Shown here in pieces: positions 35,691 through 44,247 of a stretch of DNA of 51,375 bases (its first letter is position 1; the number at the start of each line of letters is the position of its first letter). This DNA is from an uncultured Pelagibacteraceae bacterium. GTDB taxonomy: Bacteria; Pseudomonadota; Alphaproteobacteria; Pelagibacterales; AG-422-B15. The position numbers and the translations under genes are program-made. The stretch spans positions 1 through 51,375 of the forward strand of contig CABZHU010000001.1 of NCBI GenBank assembly GCA_902525575.1, written 5' to 3'. Below the pieces are notes generated by a model. That model ran no database searches, was not told the origin of the DNA, and worked only from the letters and a program-made list of their open reading frames with translations.

Positions 35691-36245
35691 TTATTCAATA
35701 GGAGCAGGATTATCGCTGAAACTTCTTAAGTAAAGAATAACATTCGCTCGGTCTTTAGCTTTTTTGAGACCAACAAAAGACATCTTTGTGCCTTGGATAT
35801 ATTTTTTTGGATTGATTAAATAACTATTTAATTGTTCATATGTCCAATCACCTTCAAAGTTTGCCATAGCATTAGAATATTTATAATCATCCTTTGAACC
35901 AATATCTTTATTTACAATGTCCCACAAAGCTGGACCAATTTTATTAGCACCACCTTTTTCCATAACGTGGCACTGTGAACATTTCTTAAAAACTTTTTTA
36001 CCTTTATCTAGGTCAGCACTAGCAAGGAGAACCTGTATTGGATCTTCCGTGGGGGCTTGAGCTACCACTTCTGTCGAAGATGCAGATGCATTGATTACAG
36101 TATCATCAACCCCTTCAACTTGATAAGCGGCAACCTTTGGCTTTTCAACATGATAGAGAATTTCACTAAAGTTAGCTAATCCAATAAACACAAGTGCTAC
36201 CACTAAAATACAGGCAACAATTTTGTTAATTTCGAATGAATCCAT
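35691..36245 (-). CDS. Membrane-anchored cytochrome c (CycM/c552 type)
   Basis: A 184-residue class I cytochrome c. The N-terminus MDSFEINKIVACILVVALVF is an uncleaved membrane anchor, followed by a Pro/Ala/Ser-rich linker of about 45 residues. The globular heme domain has CSQCH (Cys89, Cys92, His93) and an axial methionine in GTKMSFVG. In alphaproteobacteria this protein carries electrons between the bc1 complex and cytochrome aa3 oxidase. It is divergent from kdsB, a common arrangement. Confidence 0.92.
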   Translation of the reverse strand: MDSFEINKIVACILVVALVFIGLANFSEILYHVEKPKVAAYQVEGVDDTVINASASSTEVVAQAPTEDPIQVLLASADLDKGKKVFKKCSQCHVMEKGGANKIGPALWDIVNKDIGSKDDYKYSNAMANFEGDWTYEQLNSYLINPKKYIQGTKMSFVGLKKAKDRANVILYLRSFSDNPAPIE

Positions 36246-36305
36246 AATGTTTTTTTCGCAGAATATATGATATTAATTAAACATTATTCTAATTTATTCA
36301 AGTTA

Positions 36306-36328
36306 TTATGCGTCTTCTAGTCGCATAA
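36306..36328. promoter_or_regulatory. Inverted repeat just upstream of kdsB
   Basis: TTATGCG (36306-36312) and CGCATAA (36322-36328) form a perfect 7-bp inverted repeat with a 9-nt spacer. It ends 7 nt before the kdsB ATG, in the 90-bp divergent gap with the cytochrome c gene. It could be an operator or a leader hairpin that covers the kdsB ribosome binding site. No regulator is identified. Confidence 0.4.
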
Positions 36329-36335
36329 AACCATT

Positions 36336-37079
36336 ATGATTACTCAAGAAAATACAGCAATTATTATACCTGCAAGACTTCAAGCTAGCAGACTTCCAAA
36401 CAAGCCTTTACTTGAAATCCACGGTAAGCCAATGATCCAACATGTTTGGGAAAGAGCTGTTTCATCTCAACTTGGTGAGGTTCTTGTTGCTACGGATAGC
36501 GAAGATATTAAAAACTTAGTTGAAGGCTTGGGAGGCAATGCATGCATGACATCAGCAAAACATACATCTGGTACTGATCGAATAAATGAGGCCTTAAATA
36601 AATTTGATCTTAATCAAAGAATTGCATTTATCATTAACTTACAAGGTGATCTTCCCACAATCAATTCAGAAGCTCTCAGTGCTGTGCTCAGTTTAATTGA
36701 AGAAGAGGGTTCTGAAATGGGTACATTAGCATCGGTTTTTATGGACAAGTCAGAAATTAAAAAAAACCAAGTTGTGAAAGCCTTTTGTGACTTTAAAGAA
36801 AATGAAAGTTCTACTATGGCTTTAGACTTCATAAGGAATAATGATCATTATGATGAAAATAAACTATATCACCACATAGGGATTTATTCTTTTAGAAGAG
36901 ATTCTCTTAAAAAGTTTGTTTCTTTATCTCAAACTGAAAGAGAAAAAAATGAAAAACTTGAACAATTAAGAGCCCTAGATAATGACATGAAAATAAAAGT
37001 TGGTTTAATTGACTTTTTGCCTTTGGGAGTGGATACTCCTGAGGATTTAGAGAAAATTAAAGAAATCTTAAAGCAATGA
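36336..37079 (+). CDS. kdsB: 3-deoxy-manno-octulosonate cytidylyltransferase
   Basis: Activates Kdo with CTP for lipopolysaccharide inner-core synthesis. The 247 residues show the nucleotidyltransferase opening (AIIPARLQASRLPNKPL), the GKPMIQHVWERA segment, VATDSEDI, and the metal-binding INLQGDLP. The C-terminal GVDTPEDLEKIK is family-typical. It overlaps pheA by 4 nt (ATGA). It shows that this organism makes Kdo-containing lipopolysaccharide, matching the heptosyltransferase-like GT9 upstream. Confidence 0.96.
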   Translation: MITQENTAIIIPARLQASRLPNKPLLEIHGKPMIQHVWERAVSSQLGEVLVATDSEDIKNLVEGLGGNACMTSAKHTSGTDRINEALNKFDLNQRIAFIINLQGDLPTINSEALSAVLSLIEEEGSEMGTLASVFMDKSEIKKNQVVKAFCDFKENESSTMALDFIRNNDHYDENKLYHHIGIYSFRRDSLKKFVSLSQTEREKNEKLEQLRALDNDMKIKVGLIDFLPLGVDTPEDLEKIKEILKQ

Positions 37080-37909
37080 AAAAAATATCTTACCAAGGAG
37101 AACTAGGTGCTTACTCACATTTAGCATGTAAAGAAGCAATGACGGATTATGAATGTGTTCCCTGCAGAACATTTGAAGCAGCTTTAAATTGTGTAAGAGA
37201 AGAGAAAGCAGATTTAGCGATGATACCTGTTGAAAACTCCGTCGCTGGTCGAGTTGCTGATATTCATTACTTATTAGGAGATTATGATCTCAAAATTTAT
37301 GCTGAACATTTTCAGGAAGTCAAGCATCAGCTGCTCGCAAAAAAAGGAACTACCATTGATGAGATAAAATTTGTAAGAAGTCACTCAATGGCTATTGGTC
37401 AATGTCAATCTGCAATTCAAAGATTAAATCTTACCCCAATTGTAATGGCTGATACCGCTGGATCCGCAAAACATATTAGTGAAATAGGTACGAATGAGGA
37501 TTCAGCAATTGCCTCCCACTTAGCTGCAGAAATTTATGGATTAGAGATTTTAAAGTCAAATATTCAAGATATGAAATATAACACGACACGATTTCTAATT
37601 ATGTCAAAAGGCGCACAGCAGGAAAGAGACGAAACATTGTCATATTTAACAAGCTGTATTTTTGAAGTTCGAAGTGTGCCATCAGCATTATATAAAGCTC
37701 TTGGAGGCTTTGCGACTAATGGTGTTAATCTAACGAAGCTTGAGAGCTTTATAGTCGATGGTGATTTTAATAAAGCACAGTTTTACATTGACCTTGATGG
37801 CCATGTTGATGATTCTTCTGTTAAAGGAGCTCTTGATGAATTATCATTTTACACAGAAAAACTTCAGGTTCTTGGCGTTTATCCAAAACATTCTTACAGG
37901 AACCAATAG
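37076..37909 (+). CDS. pheA: Prephenate dehydratase
   Basis: Converts prephenate to phenylpyruvate for phenylalanine synthesis. The 277 residues contain only the dehydratase domain (ISYQGELGAYSHLA, IPVENSVAGRV, the conserved NTTRFLIMS) and a C-terminal ACT domain for feedback control (residues about 195-270). No chorismate mutase domain is attached. In the ACT loop the usual ESRP is replaced by ESFI after NLTKL, as in some alphaproteobacterial relatives, so phenylalanine sensitivity may differ. It is coupled to kdsB by a 4-nt overlap. Confidence 0.95.
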   Translation: MKKISYQGELGAYSHLACKEAMTDYECVPCRTFEAALNCVREEKADLAMIPVENSVAGRVADIHYLLGDYDLKIYAEHFQEVKHQLLAKKGTTIDEIKFVRSHSMAIGQCQSAIQRLNLTPIVMADTAGSAKHISEIGTNEDSAIASHLAAEIYGLEILKSNIQDMKYNTTRFLIMSKGAQQERDETLSYLTSCIFEVRSVPSALYKALGGFATNGVNLTKLESFIVDGDFNKAQFYIDLDGHVDDSSVKGALDELSFYTEKLQVLGVYPKHSYRNQ

Positions 37910-37910
37910 T

Positions 37911-38846
37911 TTATTTATTGTGTAACCATTCAACAATAAGTTGATGCGCTACAGCCATAGCGGGGGGTATCCAAATTCTATCTGGGCTTTTGCCAACAAA
38001 AATTCGATTTATATCCTCACGTGATAACCACACAGCATGTTCAATCTCATCTTCATCGAGATTAGTTTTGTCATCATCCACATTTGAAAAACAGCCAATC
38101 ATTAGTTGAGAAGAAAAAGGCCATGGCTGTGTAAACTTATATTCAACACTATTTACATTAAGTCCCACTTCTTCTTTCACTTCCCTTACAACTGCGTCTT
38201 CAATAGTTTCTCCTGGTTCAAGAAAACCCGCGAGGGCAGAGTACATTCTTGGAGGAAAAATTTTCTGACGCCCTAAAAGACATTTTTCATTAAAAATGGG
38301 TAGCATGATAACAACAGGATCCACGCGAGGAAATAATTCGGTTTTACATTTATCACAAACCTTTTTAGATCCTGCATCAACTGTTCTGAGCTTTGAATTT
38401 TCACACCGACTACAAAAAATACTAACAGCATTCCATTCAACCATTGATTTAGCTTGGGCAAGAATTCCTGTATCTTCAGGTGATAAACTTTGGGCTATAG
38501 ATCTTAAATCGATAAATTTACATCCAATGAAGATTTCAATATCAAAATGACTACGCTCCTTAGTAATGTCGATAGCATAATACTTTATATTTTTCATTTC
38601 ACCGAGAAAGATAATTTGACACGCTTTAACGTGTTTCTTAACCGAGTCGAACTTAGACAAATATATTTCGGATTTACTACCTGGTTCTTTGCTTACTTGA
38701 ATGAGAGGTTTGCCTGAATCAAAAATAATATATCTTGCATCAGAGCTGCTCATTGAGGTTTTTTGCCACTCTTCATCACTTCTTATGCTAGACATTCTGT
38801 CCAGAGGATTATTTGCAAATACAATTTTACTCATGATTTTATTCAT
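37911..38846 (-). CDS. nudC: NADH pyrophosphatase NudC
   Basis: Hydrolyses NAD(H) or NAD-capped RNA. In 311 residues it shows an N-terminal domain, a four-cysteine zinc site (CSRCEN and VCDKCK), then the Nudix box (GFLEPGETIEDAVVREVKEE) and the NudC-specific QPWPFSSQLMIG. The start at 38846 has a second in-frame Met four codons later that could also serve. It is convergent with pheA (1 nt gap) and divergent from the SRP RNA gene. Confidence 0.95.
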   Translation of the reverse strand: MNKIMSKIVFANNPLDRMSSIRSDEEWQKTSMSSSDARYIIFDSGKPLIQVSKEPGSKSEIYLSKFDSVKKHVKACQIIFLGEMKNIKYYAIDITKERSHFDIEIFIGCKFIDLRSIAQSLSPEDTGILAQAKSMVEWNAVSIFCSRCENSKLRTVDAGSKKVCDKCKTELFPRVDPVVIMLPIFNEKCLLGRQKIFPPRMYSALAGFLEPGETIEDAVVREVKEEVGLNVNSVEYKFTQPWPFSSQLMIGCFSNVDDDKTNLDEDEIEHAVWLSREDINRIFVGKSPDRIWIPPAMAVAHQLIVEWLHNK

Positions 38847-38884
38847 TTAATAAACAACATTTAATGATCGTATGCTACAATATT

Positions 38885-38979
38885 CTGGGAGATTGAGTAG
38901 ACAAGTTATTCGCCAATCCGGTCAGGTCTGAAAAGAAGCAGCCGCAACGATGATATTTGGGTTACTTTAATCTCCCACA
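38885..38979 (+). ncRNA. ffs: Signal recognition particle 4.5S RNA
   Basis: The RNA scaffolds Ffh for co-translational targeting. The universal core GGTCAGGTC (38920-38928) and AGCAGCC (38937-38943) are present. The ends GGGAGATT (38887-38894) and AATCTCCC (38969-38976) pair perfectly, giving a short alphaproteobacterial-type hairpin of about 95 nt. The apical loop reads CTGAAAAG, that is a GAAA tetraloop closed by T-A, instead of the common GGAA. It sits 16 nt before dnaX, its usual alphaproteobacterial location. Confidence 0.93.
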
Positions 38980-38995
38980 GTATTAATATTGAAAG

Positions 38996-40267
38996 ATGTC
39001 AGAGCAAAAAAACTTACCAATCCCTCTAAAATATCGACCATTAAAGTTTAGTGAACTTATTGGTCAGACTCTTATGTCTCAAACAATTCAAAAAGCAATT
39101 GAGACAGACCGTGTTGCTAATGCTTACTTGCTTACAGGGGTGAGGGGTGTTGGGAAAACAACAACAGCGAGGATTATTGCTAAATCACTAAATTGTTTGA
39201 ATACAGACTCTAATGGTGAAAAAGAGCCGTGCGGTATTTGTGAAAATTGTGTTGCTATTACTGAGTCAAGAAGTGTTGATGTATATGAAATGGATGCAGC
39301 GTCACGAACGGGTATTGCTGACATAAGAGAATTGATTGAAGGCGTCCAATACTCACCTGTATCTTCCAAGTATAAAGTTTATATTATTGATGAAGTTCAT
39401 ATGTTATCTACAGCAGCTTTTAATGGATTGCTTAAAACCTTAGAAGAGCCACCACCGCATGTAAAATTTATTTTTGCGACGACTGAGGTGAGAAAGATTC
39501 CAACAACAATCTTATCGAGATGCCAAAGATACGATCTTAAACGAGTTGAGCCTGAAGATTTAGTTTCTTTCCTAAAGAAAATTTGCGATATGGAAGGTGT
39601 ACAATTTGACCAGGGCTCATTAAAAATTATTGCACGCGCAGCTGACGGCTCAGTTAGAGATGGATTATCAATTTTAGATCAATCAATTACATTCTCTGAT
39701 AAAGAGTTAACAGAAAGCAAAGTAAAAGAAATGATAGGATTAAAAGATCCTACAGAAATAATCGATTTTATAAAATTATTGACTTCAGGTGAAACGATCA
39801 AGTGTATTGAAATGATTAATTCTTTTTATGATAATGGAGCTGATCCATCTGTAATTGTTCGTGATTTAATTTCATCCATTCATGACATATCCATGGTAAA
39901 AATAAATGCTGATCAAGGCGTAAAAAATTCACTGACTGAAGCGGAGTATAAAGAAGTTAATGAAATTGCAGATAATGTTGACTTACCAACGCTCTCAATG
40001 TTTTGGCAAATGCTCAATAAAGGACTAGGTGAAGTATCGGACTCATTTTCTCCAATTTCTGCTCTCGAAATGCTGATTATTAGAATTATTTATTTAAATG
40101 ATATTCCAAAACCCGATCAGCTGATAGGTAATTTAAACAATTTGGTTGAAAATCAGGCCAATAACGTAGAAAGTATAAAAGTTAAAGAAGTCAAAGAAAT
40201 GGATCCAAAACTAAAGGAAATTGTTGACTTTTTCCCTGGCACAAAAGTGGAGAATTTAGAAGAATAG
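38996..40267 (+). CDS. dnaX: DNA polymerase III subunit gamma/tau, short form
   Basis: Clamp-loader ATPase of 423 residues. Walker A is GVRGVGKTTTA (from residue 48), the zinc module is CGICENC, Walker B is IIDEVHML, and the sensor region ILSRCQRYDL follows. Typical tau proteins of about 550-650 residues have two more C-terminal domains for DnaB and polymerase alpha. Here only domains I-III plus a short acidic tail remain, so this gene encodes a gamma-like protein. No slippery A-run is seen that would signal a programmed frameshift. ybaB follows after 4 nt. Confidence 0.95.
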   Translation: MSEQKNLPIPLKYRPLKFSELIGQTLMSQTIQKAIETDRVANAYLLTGVRGVGKTTTARIIAKSLNCLNTDSNGEKEPCGICENCVAITESRSVDVYEMDAASRTGIADIRELIEGVQYSPVSSKYKVYIIDEVHMLSTAAFNGLLKTLEEPPPHVKFIFATTEVRKIPTTILSRCQRYDLKRVEPEDLVSFLKKICDMEGVQFDQGSLKIIARAADGSVRDGLSILDQSITFSDKELTESKVKEMIGLKDPTEIIDFIKLLTSGETIKCIEMINSFYDNGADPSVIVRDLISSIHDISMVKINADQGVKNSLTEAEYKEVNEIADNVDLPTLSMFWQMLNKGLGEVSDSFSPISALEMLIIRIIYLNDIPKPDQLIGNLNNLVENQANNVESIKVKEVKEMDPKLKEIVDFFPGTKVENLEE

Positions 40268-40271
40268 TAGC

Positions 40272-40595
40272 ATGAACAATTTTAACAATATGATCAAGCA
40301 AGCCCAAGAGCTGCAACAGAAAATGGCAGATGCGCAACAGAAAGTTGAGACACTTGAGGCAGAAGGTGTTGCTGGTGGTGGAATTGTAAAGGTTACAATT
40401 AATGGAAAGAATAATGTAACCTCAATTAATATCGATGACAGTGTCATTGATAAAAATGAAAAAGAAATATTAGAAGATCTTATTATGGCAGCATTTAATG
40501 ATGCTAAAGAAAAAATACAAAAAAAGATAGCCGATGAAATGAGTTCAGTTACTGGAGGATTAAAACTTCCCCCAGGAATGAAATTGCCTTTTTAA
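40272..40595 (+). CDS. ybaB: Nucleoid-associated protein YbaB/EbfC
   Basis: Small DNA-binding protein of 107 residues that forms tweezer-shaped dimers. The N-terminal helix NMIKQAQELQQKMADAQQKV, the glycine turn GVAGGGIVKVTINGK and the C-terminal LPPGMKLPF are diagnostic. It lies between dnaX and recR, the conserved order. Confidence 0.96.
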   Translation: MNNFNNMIKQAQELQQKMADAQQKVETLEAEGVAGGGIVKVTINGKNNVTSINIDDSVIDKNEKEILEDLIMAAFNDAKEKIQKKIADEMSSVTGGLKLPPGMKLPF

Positions 40596-40596
40596 A

Positions 40597-41202
40597 ATGC
40601 GATCCCGATCCTCGAATCCAGAAATTGATAAACTGATATTATTAATAAGTAAGTTGCCTGGCTTTGGTCCAAAGTCAGCAAGTAGGGCAGCCTTACATCT
40701 TTTAAAAAAAAAGGAACAATTAATGATACCTTTGGCAGAAGCACTACTATCTTCCAGTGAAAAAGTTATTACTTGTGAAGTTTGTGGAAATATCGATTTA
40801 CATAGTCCTTGTAGTATTTGTAATGATGAGAAACGATCAAAAAAACAAATTTGTGTAGTGGAGAATATTGCTGACTTATGGGCACTAGAAAAAGCAGAAG
40901 TGTTTAATGGAATGTATCATATTCTTGGGGGTAATTTATCTGCGATAAATAGTGTAGGTCCTGAGGATCTTAATTTAAAAAAGTTAATCGATAGGGTGAG
41001 CGGCGATGAAGTGGAAGAGGTAATATTAGCTCTTAGTGCAACTGTAGATGGCCAAACTACCGCACATTATGTTGCAGATACTTTGTCTCAAAAAAATATA
41101 GTTGTAAGCCGTTTAGGACATGGTGTCCCAGTAGGAGGAGAACTAGATTATATGGATGAAGGCACTATCGCAGCTGCCTTAAGCGCTCGCCAGAAAATAT
41201 AG
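40597..41202 (+). CDS. recR: Recombination mediator RecR
   Basis: Works with RecO and RecF in gap repair. The 201 residues have the N-terminal helix-hairpin-helix (LPGFGPKSASRAALHLL), a four-cysteine zinc finger (CEVCGNID, CSIC), the Toprim domain (QICVVENIADLWALEKA, YHILGGNLSAINSVGPEDL) and the C-terminal VSRLGHGVPVGGELDYMDEG. It follows ybaB by 1 nt and is complete. Confidence 0.97.
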   Translation: MRSRSSNPEIDKLILLISKLPGFGPKSASRAALHLLKKKEQLMIPLAEALLSSSEKVITCEVCGNIDLHSPCSICNDEKRSKKQICVVENIADLWALEKAEVFNGMYHILGGNLSAINSVGPEDLNLKKLIDRVSGDEVEEVILALSATVDGQTTAHYVADTLSQKNIVVSRLGHGVPVGGELDYMDEGTIAAALSARQKI

Positions 41203-41272
41203 TTGTGTCTGTTTTTCAGTCATTTTTCTATTCAATCTTGACCTCGTAACTAAGTTAGCCTATCTAAGTTTT

Positions 41273-41809
41273 ATGGCTATAAAGAAAATCCTTACTGCTC
41301 CAGATCCTTTTTTAAAGCAGGTATCAACTCCAGTGAAGGAAGTAACAAAAGATATCCAATTATTAATGAATGATATGCTTGATACTATGTATGACGCTCC
41401 TGGTATTGGTTTAGCCGCAGTACAAATAGGAGTTCCTCTAAGAGTAATAGTGATGGATATCAGCTGGAGAAATGAAGACGGAAAGAAAGAACCTTATTTT
41501 TTTGTTAATCCTGAAATTAAAGTAAAGACAAAGAATATGTCAACATATGAAGAGGGTTGCCTCTCAGTTCCTGATCAGTACGCTGAAATTGATAGACCTG
41601 AGGAATGTGAGGTAAGCTACCTAGATTACAATGGAAAGAAGGCAACATTGCACGCGGAGGGACTTCTCGCTACCTGTATCCAACATGAAATGGATCATCT
41701 TGAAGGCATTCTATTTATTGATTATTTATCAAATTTGAAAAAAAATATGATTGTTAAAAAATTAATCAAATCAAAAAAACAATCGAGTAAAGAGCGCATC
41801 GTCGCTTAA
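41273..41809 (+). CDS. def: Peptide deformylase
   Basis: Removes the formyl group from nascent proteins. The 178 residues carry motif 1 (GIGLAAVQIG), motif 2 (EEGCLSVP, metal-ligand Cys) and motif 3 (QHEMDHLEG, two His ligands and the catalytic Glu). It is followed after 5 nt by fmt, so formylation and deformylation genes share one transcript. Confidence 0.97.
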   Translation: MAIKKILTAPDPFLKQVSTPVKEVTKDIQLLMNDMLDTMYDAPGIGLAAVQIGVPLRVIVMDISWRNEDGKKEPYFFVNPEIKVKTKNMSTYEEGCLSVPDQYAEIDRPEECEVSYLDYNGKKATLHAEGLLATCIQHEMDHLEGILFIDYLSNLKKNMIVKKLIKSKKQSSKERIVA

Positions 41810-41814
41810 TCAAA

Positions 41815-42735
41815 ATGACTAATTTTCGAATTCTTTTTATGGGTACAGCCCCTTTTTCTATACCCACTTTACAAAAAATTATTACGAGTGGACATGAGCT
41901 CAAAGGTGTATACACATCGCCGTCAAAGAAAGCAAATCGTGGAATGAAAATTTCAAAGTCACCAGTAGCATTGTATGCAGAAGAAAATAATTTAGAGTTA
42001 TATTCACCAAAAGAATTACGTTCTCCAGAAGAGATTAAATTTATCAAAGATATGAACCTTGATTTCATAGTTGTTATTGCCTATGGCCTTATACTGCCTG
42101 AAGAGATTCTTAATCTTCCAAAATTTGGCTGCTATAATCTCCATGCCTCGGTTTTACCAAGATGGAGAGGGGCAGCACCAATTCAAAGATCAATGATTGA
42201 AGGAGATGAAATGACCGGGGTGACCATTATGAAAATGAATAAGGGATTAGATACCGGAGATATTGTTTTACAAGATAAAATCAAAATTAATATTTCAGAG
42301 AGCTATACAGAATTGGAAACAAGGCTTTCATTAATGGGAGCTGATTTATTTGAAAAATTTTTCAAAGACTCTTTATTCAAAAACATTATGCAGAAGCAAG
42401 ATGATACTCTTTCTTGTTATGCAGAAAAAATATCTAAGCAAGAAACAAAGATAGATTGGAAAGAAGATGCCTTAAAAATATTAAGACGAATTAATGCATA
42501 CAATCCCAATCCAGGTGCCTGGTTTATGTGGAAAAATAAAAGAGTAAAAATATTAAAAGCGATGGAGGTTGATATTAACGCCGAACCAGGAAAAGTTGTT
42601 GATGATGATCTGACTATTGGTTGTGGAAATAAATCAATTAGACCATTAATTTTAAAGGTAGAAGGCAAACAAAGTTGCGGTATAGAAGAATTTTTACTGG
42701 GCAATAAAATATCAGCAGGCTCAATACTTGAATGA
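41815..42735 (+). CDS. fmt: Methionyl-tRNA formyltransferase
   Basis: Formylates initiator Met-tRNA using 10-formyl-tetrahydrofolate. Across 306 residues it shows the N-terminal Rossmann part (RILFMGTAPFSIPTLQKI), the folate/catalytic region (NLHASVLPRWRGAAPIQR), GVTIMKMNKGLDTGDI, and a C-terminal OB domain. It overlaps truA by 4 nt (ATGA). Confidence 0.97.
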   Translation: MTNFRILFMGTAPFSIPTLQKIITSGHELKGVYTSPSKKANRGMKISKSPVALYAEENNLELYSPKELRSPEEIKFIKDMNLDFIVVIAYGLILPEEILNLPKFGCYNLHASVLPRWRGAAPIQRSMIEGDEMTGVTIMKMNKGLDTGDIVLQDKIKINISESYTELETRLSLMGADLFEKFFKDSLFKNIMQKQDDTLSCYAEKISKQETKIDWKEDALKILRRINAYNPNPGAWFMWKNKRVKILKAMEVDINAEPGKVVDDDLTIGCGNKSIRPLILKVEGKQSCGIEEFLLGNKISAGSILE

Positions 42736-43472
42736 AGAGATATAAAATAAAAATTGAATATGATGGCACTCCATTTATCGGTTGGCAAAGGCAAGACAAA
42801 GGACAATCGATACAAGGGGCCATAGAAGATTCGATTAAAAATTTATTTGAAGAAACTGTGACCATTTTTGGAGCCGGAAGAACAGATGCTGGCGTTCATG
42901 CTATGGGACAGGTCGCTCATTTTGATATCAATAACAAAGAGCTTGAAACTTTTGTAATTAAAAATGCACTTAATGATCATCTACGCCCTTTTCCAATAGC
43001 TATCTTAGAAGTCGATGAAGTTGATAATACGTTTCATGCCCGTTTTAATGCACGTCAAAGAAAATATTTATATCGAATAGTTAATCGCAAATCACCCTTA
43101 ACAATTGAAAAGGGTAGAGCATGGCATGTGCACAAAGAGATAGATGTAAATATTATGAAGGAATGCATTTCATCAATTGAAGGCAAACATGACTTTACAA
43201 CGTTTCGTTCTGCTCATTGCCAGTCAGATAGTCCTATAAAGACAATTGATAGCCTTCAAATTACAAAATCAGAAGAAAATATTTATTTTGGATTTTCAGC
43301 AAAATCATTCTTGCATCACCAAGTAAGGTCAATTGTAGGAAGTCTTAAATTGGTTGGTGAACAAAGCTGGCTGGTAAGTGATTTTCATGATGCTCTCAAT
43401 TCTAAGGAAAGATCGAAATGTGGTGCAGTTGCCCCCCCAGATGGCCTATATTTTATGGAGGTAAAATATTAA
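42732..43472 (+). CDS. truA: tRNA pseudouridine(38-40) synthase TruA
   Basis: Makes pseudouridine in the anticodon arm of tRNA. The 246 residues include the start YKIKIEYDGTPFIGWQRQ, the catalytic Asp in GAGRTDAGVHAMGQVAHFD, the YLYRIVN strand and FLHHQVRSIVG near the end. It is translationally coupled to fmt. def-fmt-truA is a common alphaproteobacterial group. Confidence 0.96.
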   Translation: MKRYKIKIEYDGTPFIGWQRQDKGQSIQGAIEDSIKNLFEETVTIFGAGRTDAGVHAMGQVAHFDINNKELETFVIKNALNDHLRPFPIAILEVDEVDNTFHARFNARQRKYLYRIVNRKSPLTIEKGRAWHVHKEIDVNIMKECISSIEGKHDFTTFRSAHCQSDSPIKTIDSLQITKSEENIYFGFSAKSFLHHQVRSIVGSLKLVGEQSWLVSDFHDALNSKERSKCGAVAPPDGLYFMEVKY

Positions 43473-43569
43473 AATATAATAGCTTTATTGACTTAGAATC
43501 TAAAATTTAGTCTTTTTATATATTACTGCTATGAAAAAATTTTCTTTTAATTTTTTAAAGGAGAATAAT

Positions 43570-44214
43570 ATGGTTGCAATTTTTTCAGGTTCACGGTGGA
43601 TGTCTGCAAAGCCAGCTGGTATGGATTGGCTTATGAAGATGGCAAAGCTTTATAAAGATCACGGAGCTGATTTTTATATGAATATACCAGTGAGAGGTAC
43701 TCAGAATCCTGGAGTAGACTTGGGTGCTCAATTTGAAAGTGCAAAAGCTTATGGTGAATTCATGGATAAGCTTAACGACGATTCAAATTATCAGTCTTTG
43801 ATGCAGCAGGTCCTGACTGAAGGCACTAGTATGATAAGTATGGTTAATTCATATGAGTGTACTGCTGACCCGGAAATGGGCAAGTTGATTGACACCTCTT
43901 TACCCTATTTTAAAATAACAGTTTTCGCGTCAGCTGGGCCAGGTAAAATGGAGAGCATGATGAAAAGTACTGCAATTGCTAAAAAGTTACAAGAAGCGAT
44001 GGGAGTTGATGTATCTGTTTGGAGAGGTATCGCTGGAGAGCCACCAGCCTTTGTTTATATAGAAGGACATAAAAGCTGCGCTGCATATGGAGAAATGTTA
44101 GATGGTTCAAATGCTAGCGATGACTTTAATAAATGGGTTAATGATGCAATGAATGATCCGTCTGGAGTAATAGGAATTCAAACACTGGCGAGAAGTATTA
44201 AACACATGGTTTAA
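43570..44214 (+). CDS. Uncharacterised protein with internal duplication
   Basis: Not recognised. I start it at the ATG at 43570, which has GGAG 6 nt upstream; an in-frame ATG 39 nt earlier lacks this. The 214 residues are soluble and appear to be two copies of one domain. ESAKAYGEFMDKLNDDSNYQ in the first half matches KSCAAYGEMLDGSNASDDFN in the second. Each half seems to be a strand-helix-strand fold, perhaps a dimeric alpha/beta barrel. No signal peptide or catalytic motif is visible. It stands alone after truA and ends at a hairpin shared with the convergent transglutaminase gene. Confidence 0.75.
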   Translation: MVAIFSGSRWMSAKPAGMDWLMKMAKLYKDHGADFYMNIPVRGTQNPGVDLGAQFESAKAYGEFMDKLNDDSNYQSLMQQVLTEGTSMISMVNSYECTADPEMGKLIDTSLPYFKITVFASAGPGKMESMMKSTAIAKKLQEAMGVDVSVWRGIAGEPPAFVYIEGHKSCAAYGEMLDGSNASDDFNKWVNDAMNDPSGVIGIQTLARSIKHMV

Positions 44215-44221
44215 TTAGTTT

Positions 44222-44247
44222 TTAAGAGGCCTTAATTGGCCTCTTAA
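44222..44247. terminator. Palindromic hairpin between convergent genes
   Basis: TTAAGAGGCC (44222-44231) and GGCCTCTTAA (44238-44247) are perfect 10-bp arms with a 6-nt loop. It occupies nearly all the gap between the stop of the duplicated-domain gene and the stop of the transglutaminase gene. It is likely a bidirectional terminator, although no long T-run follows on either strand. Confidence 0.65.

Noticed and set aside
38996-40267. Programmed frameshift producing tau and gamma from dnaX
   Set aside because: No slippery A-run with downstream structure is seen, and the region after the stop is ybaB.
42417-42815. Minus-strand frame of 132 codons across fmt and truA
   Set aside because: Opposes two well-supported genes and shows no family signature.
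43488-43524. TTGACT with TATATT as a promoter before the duplicated-domain gene
   Set aside because: Spacing exceeds 20 nt and such hexamers are common in AT-rich DNA.
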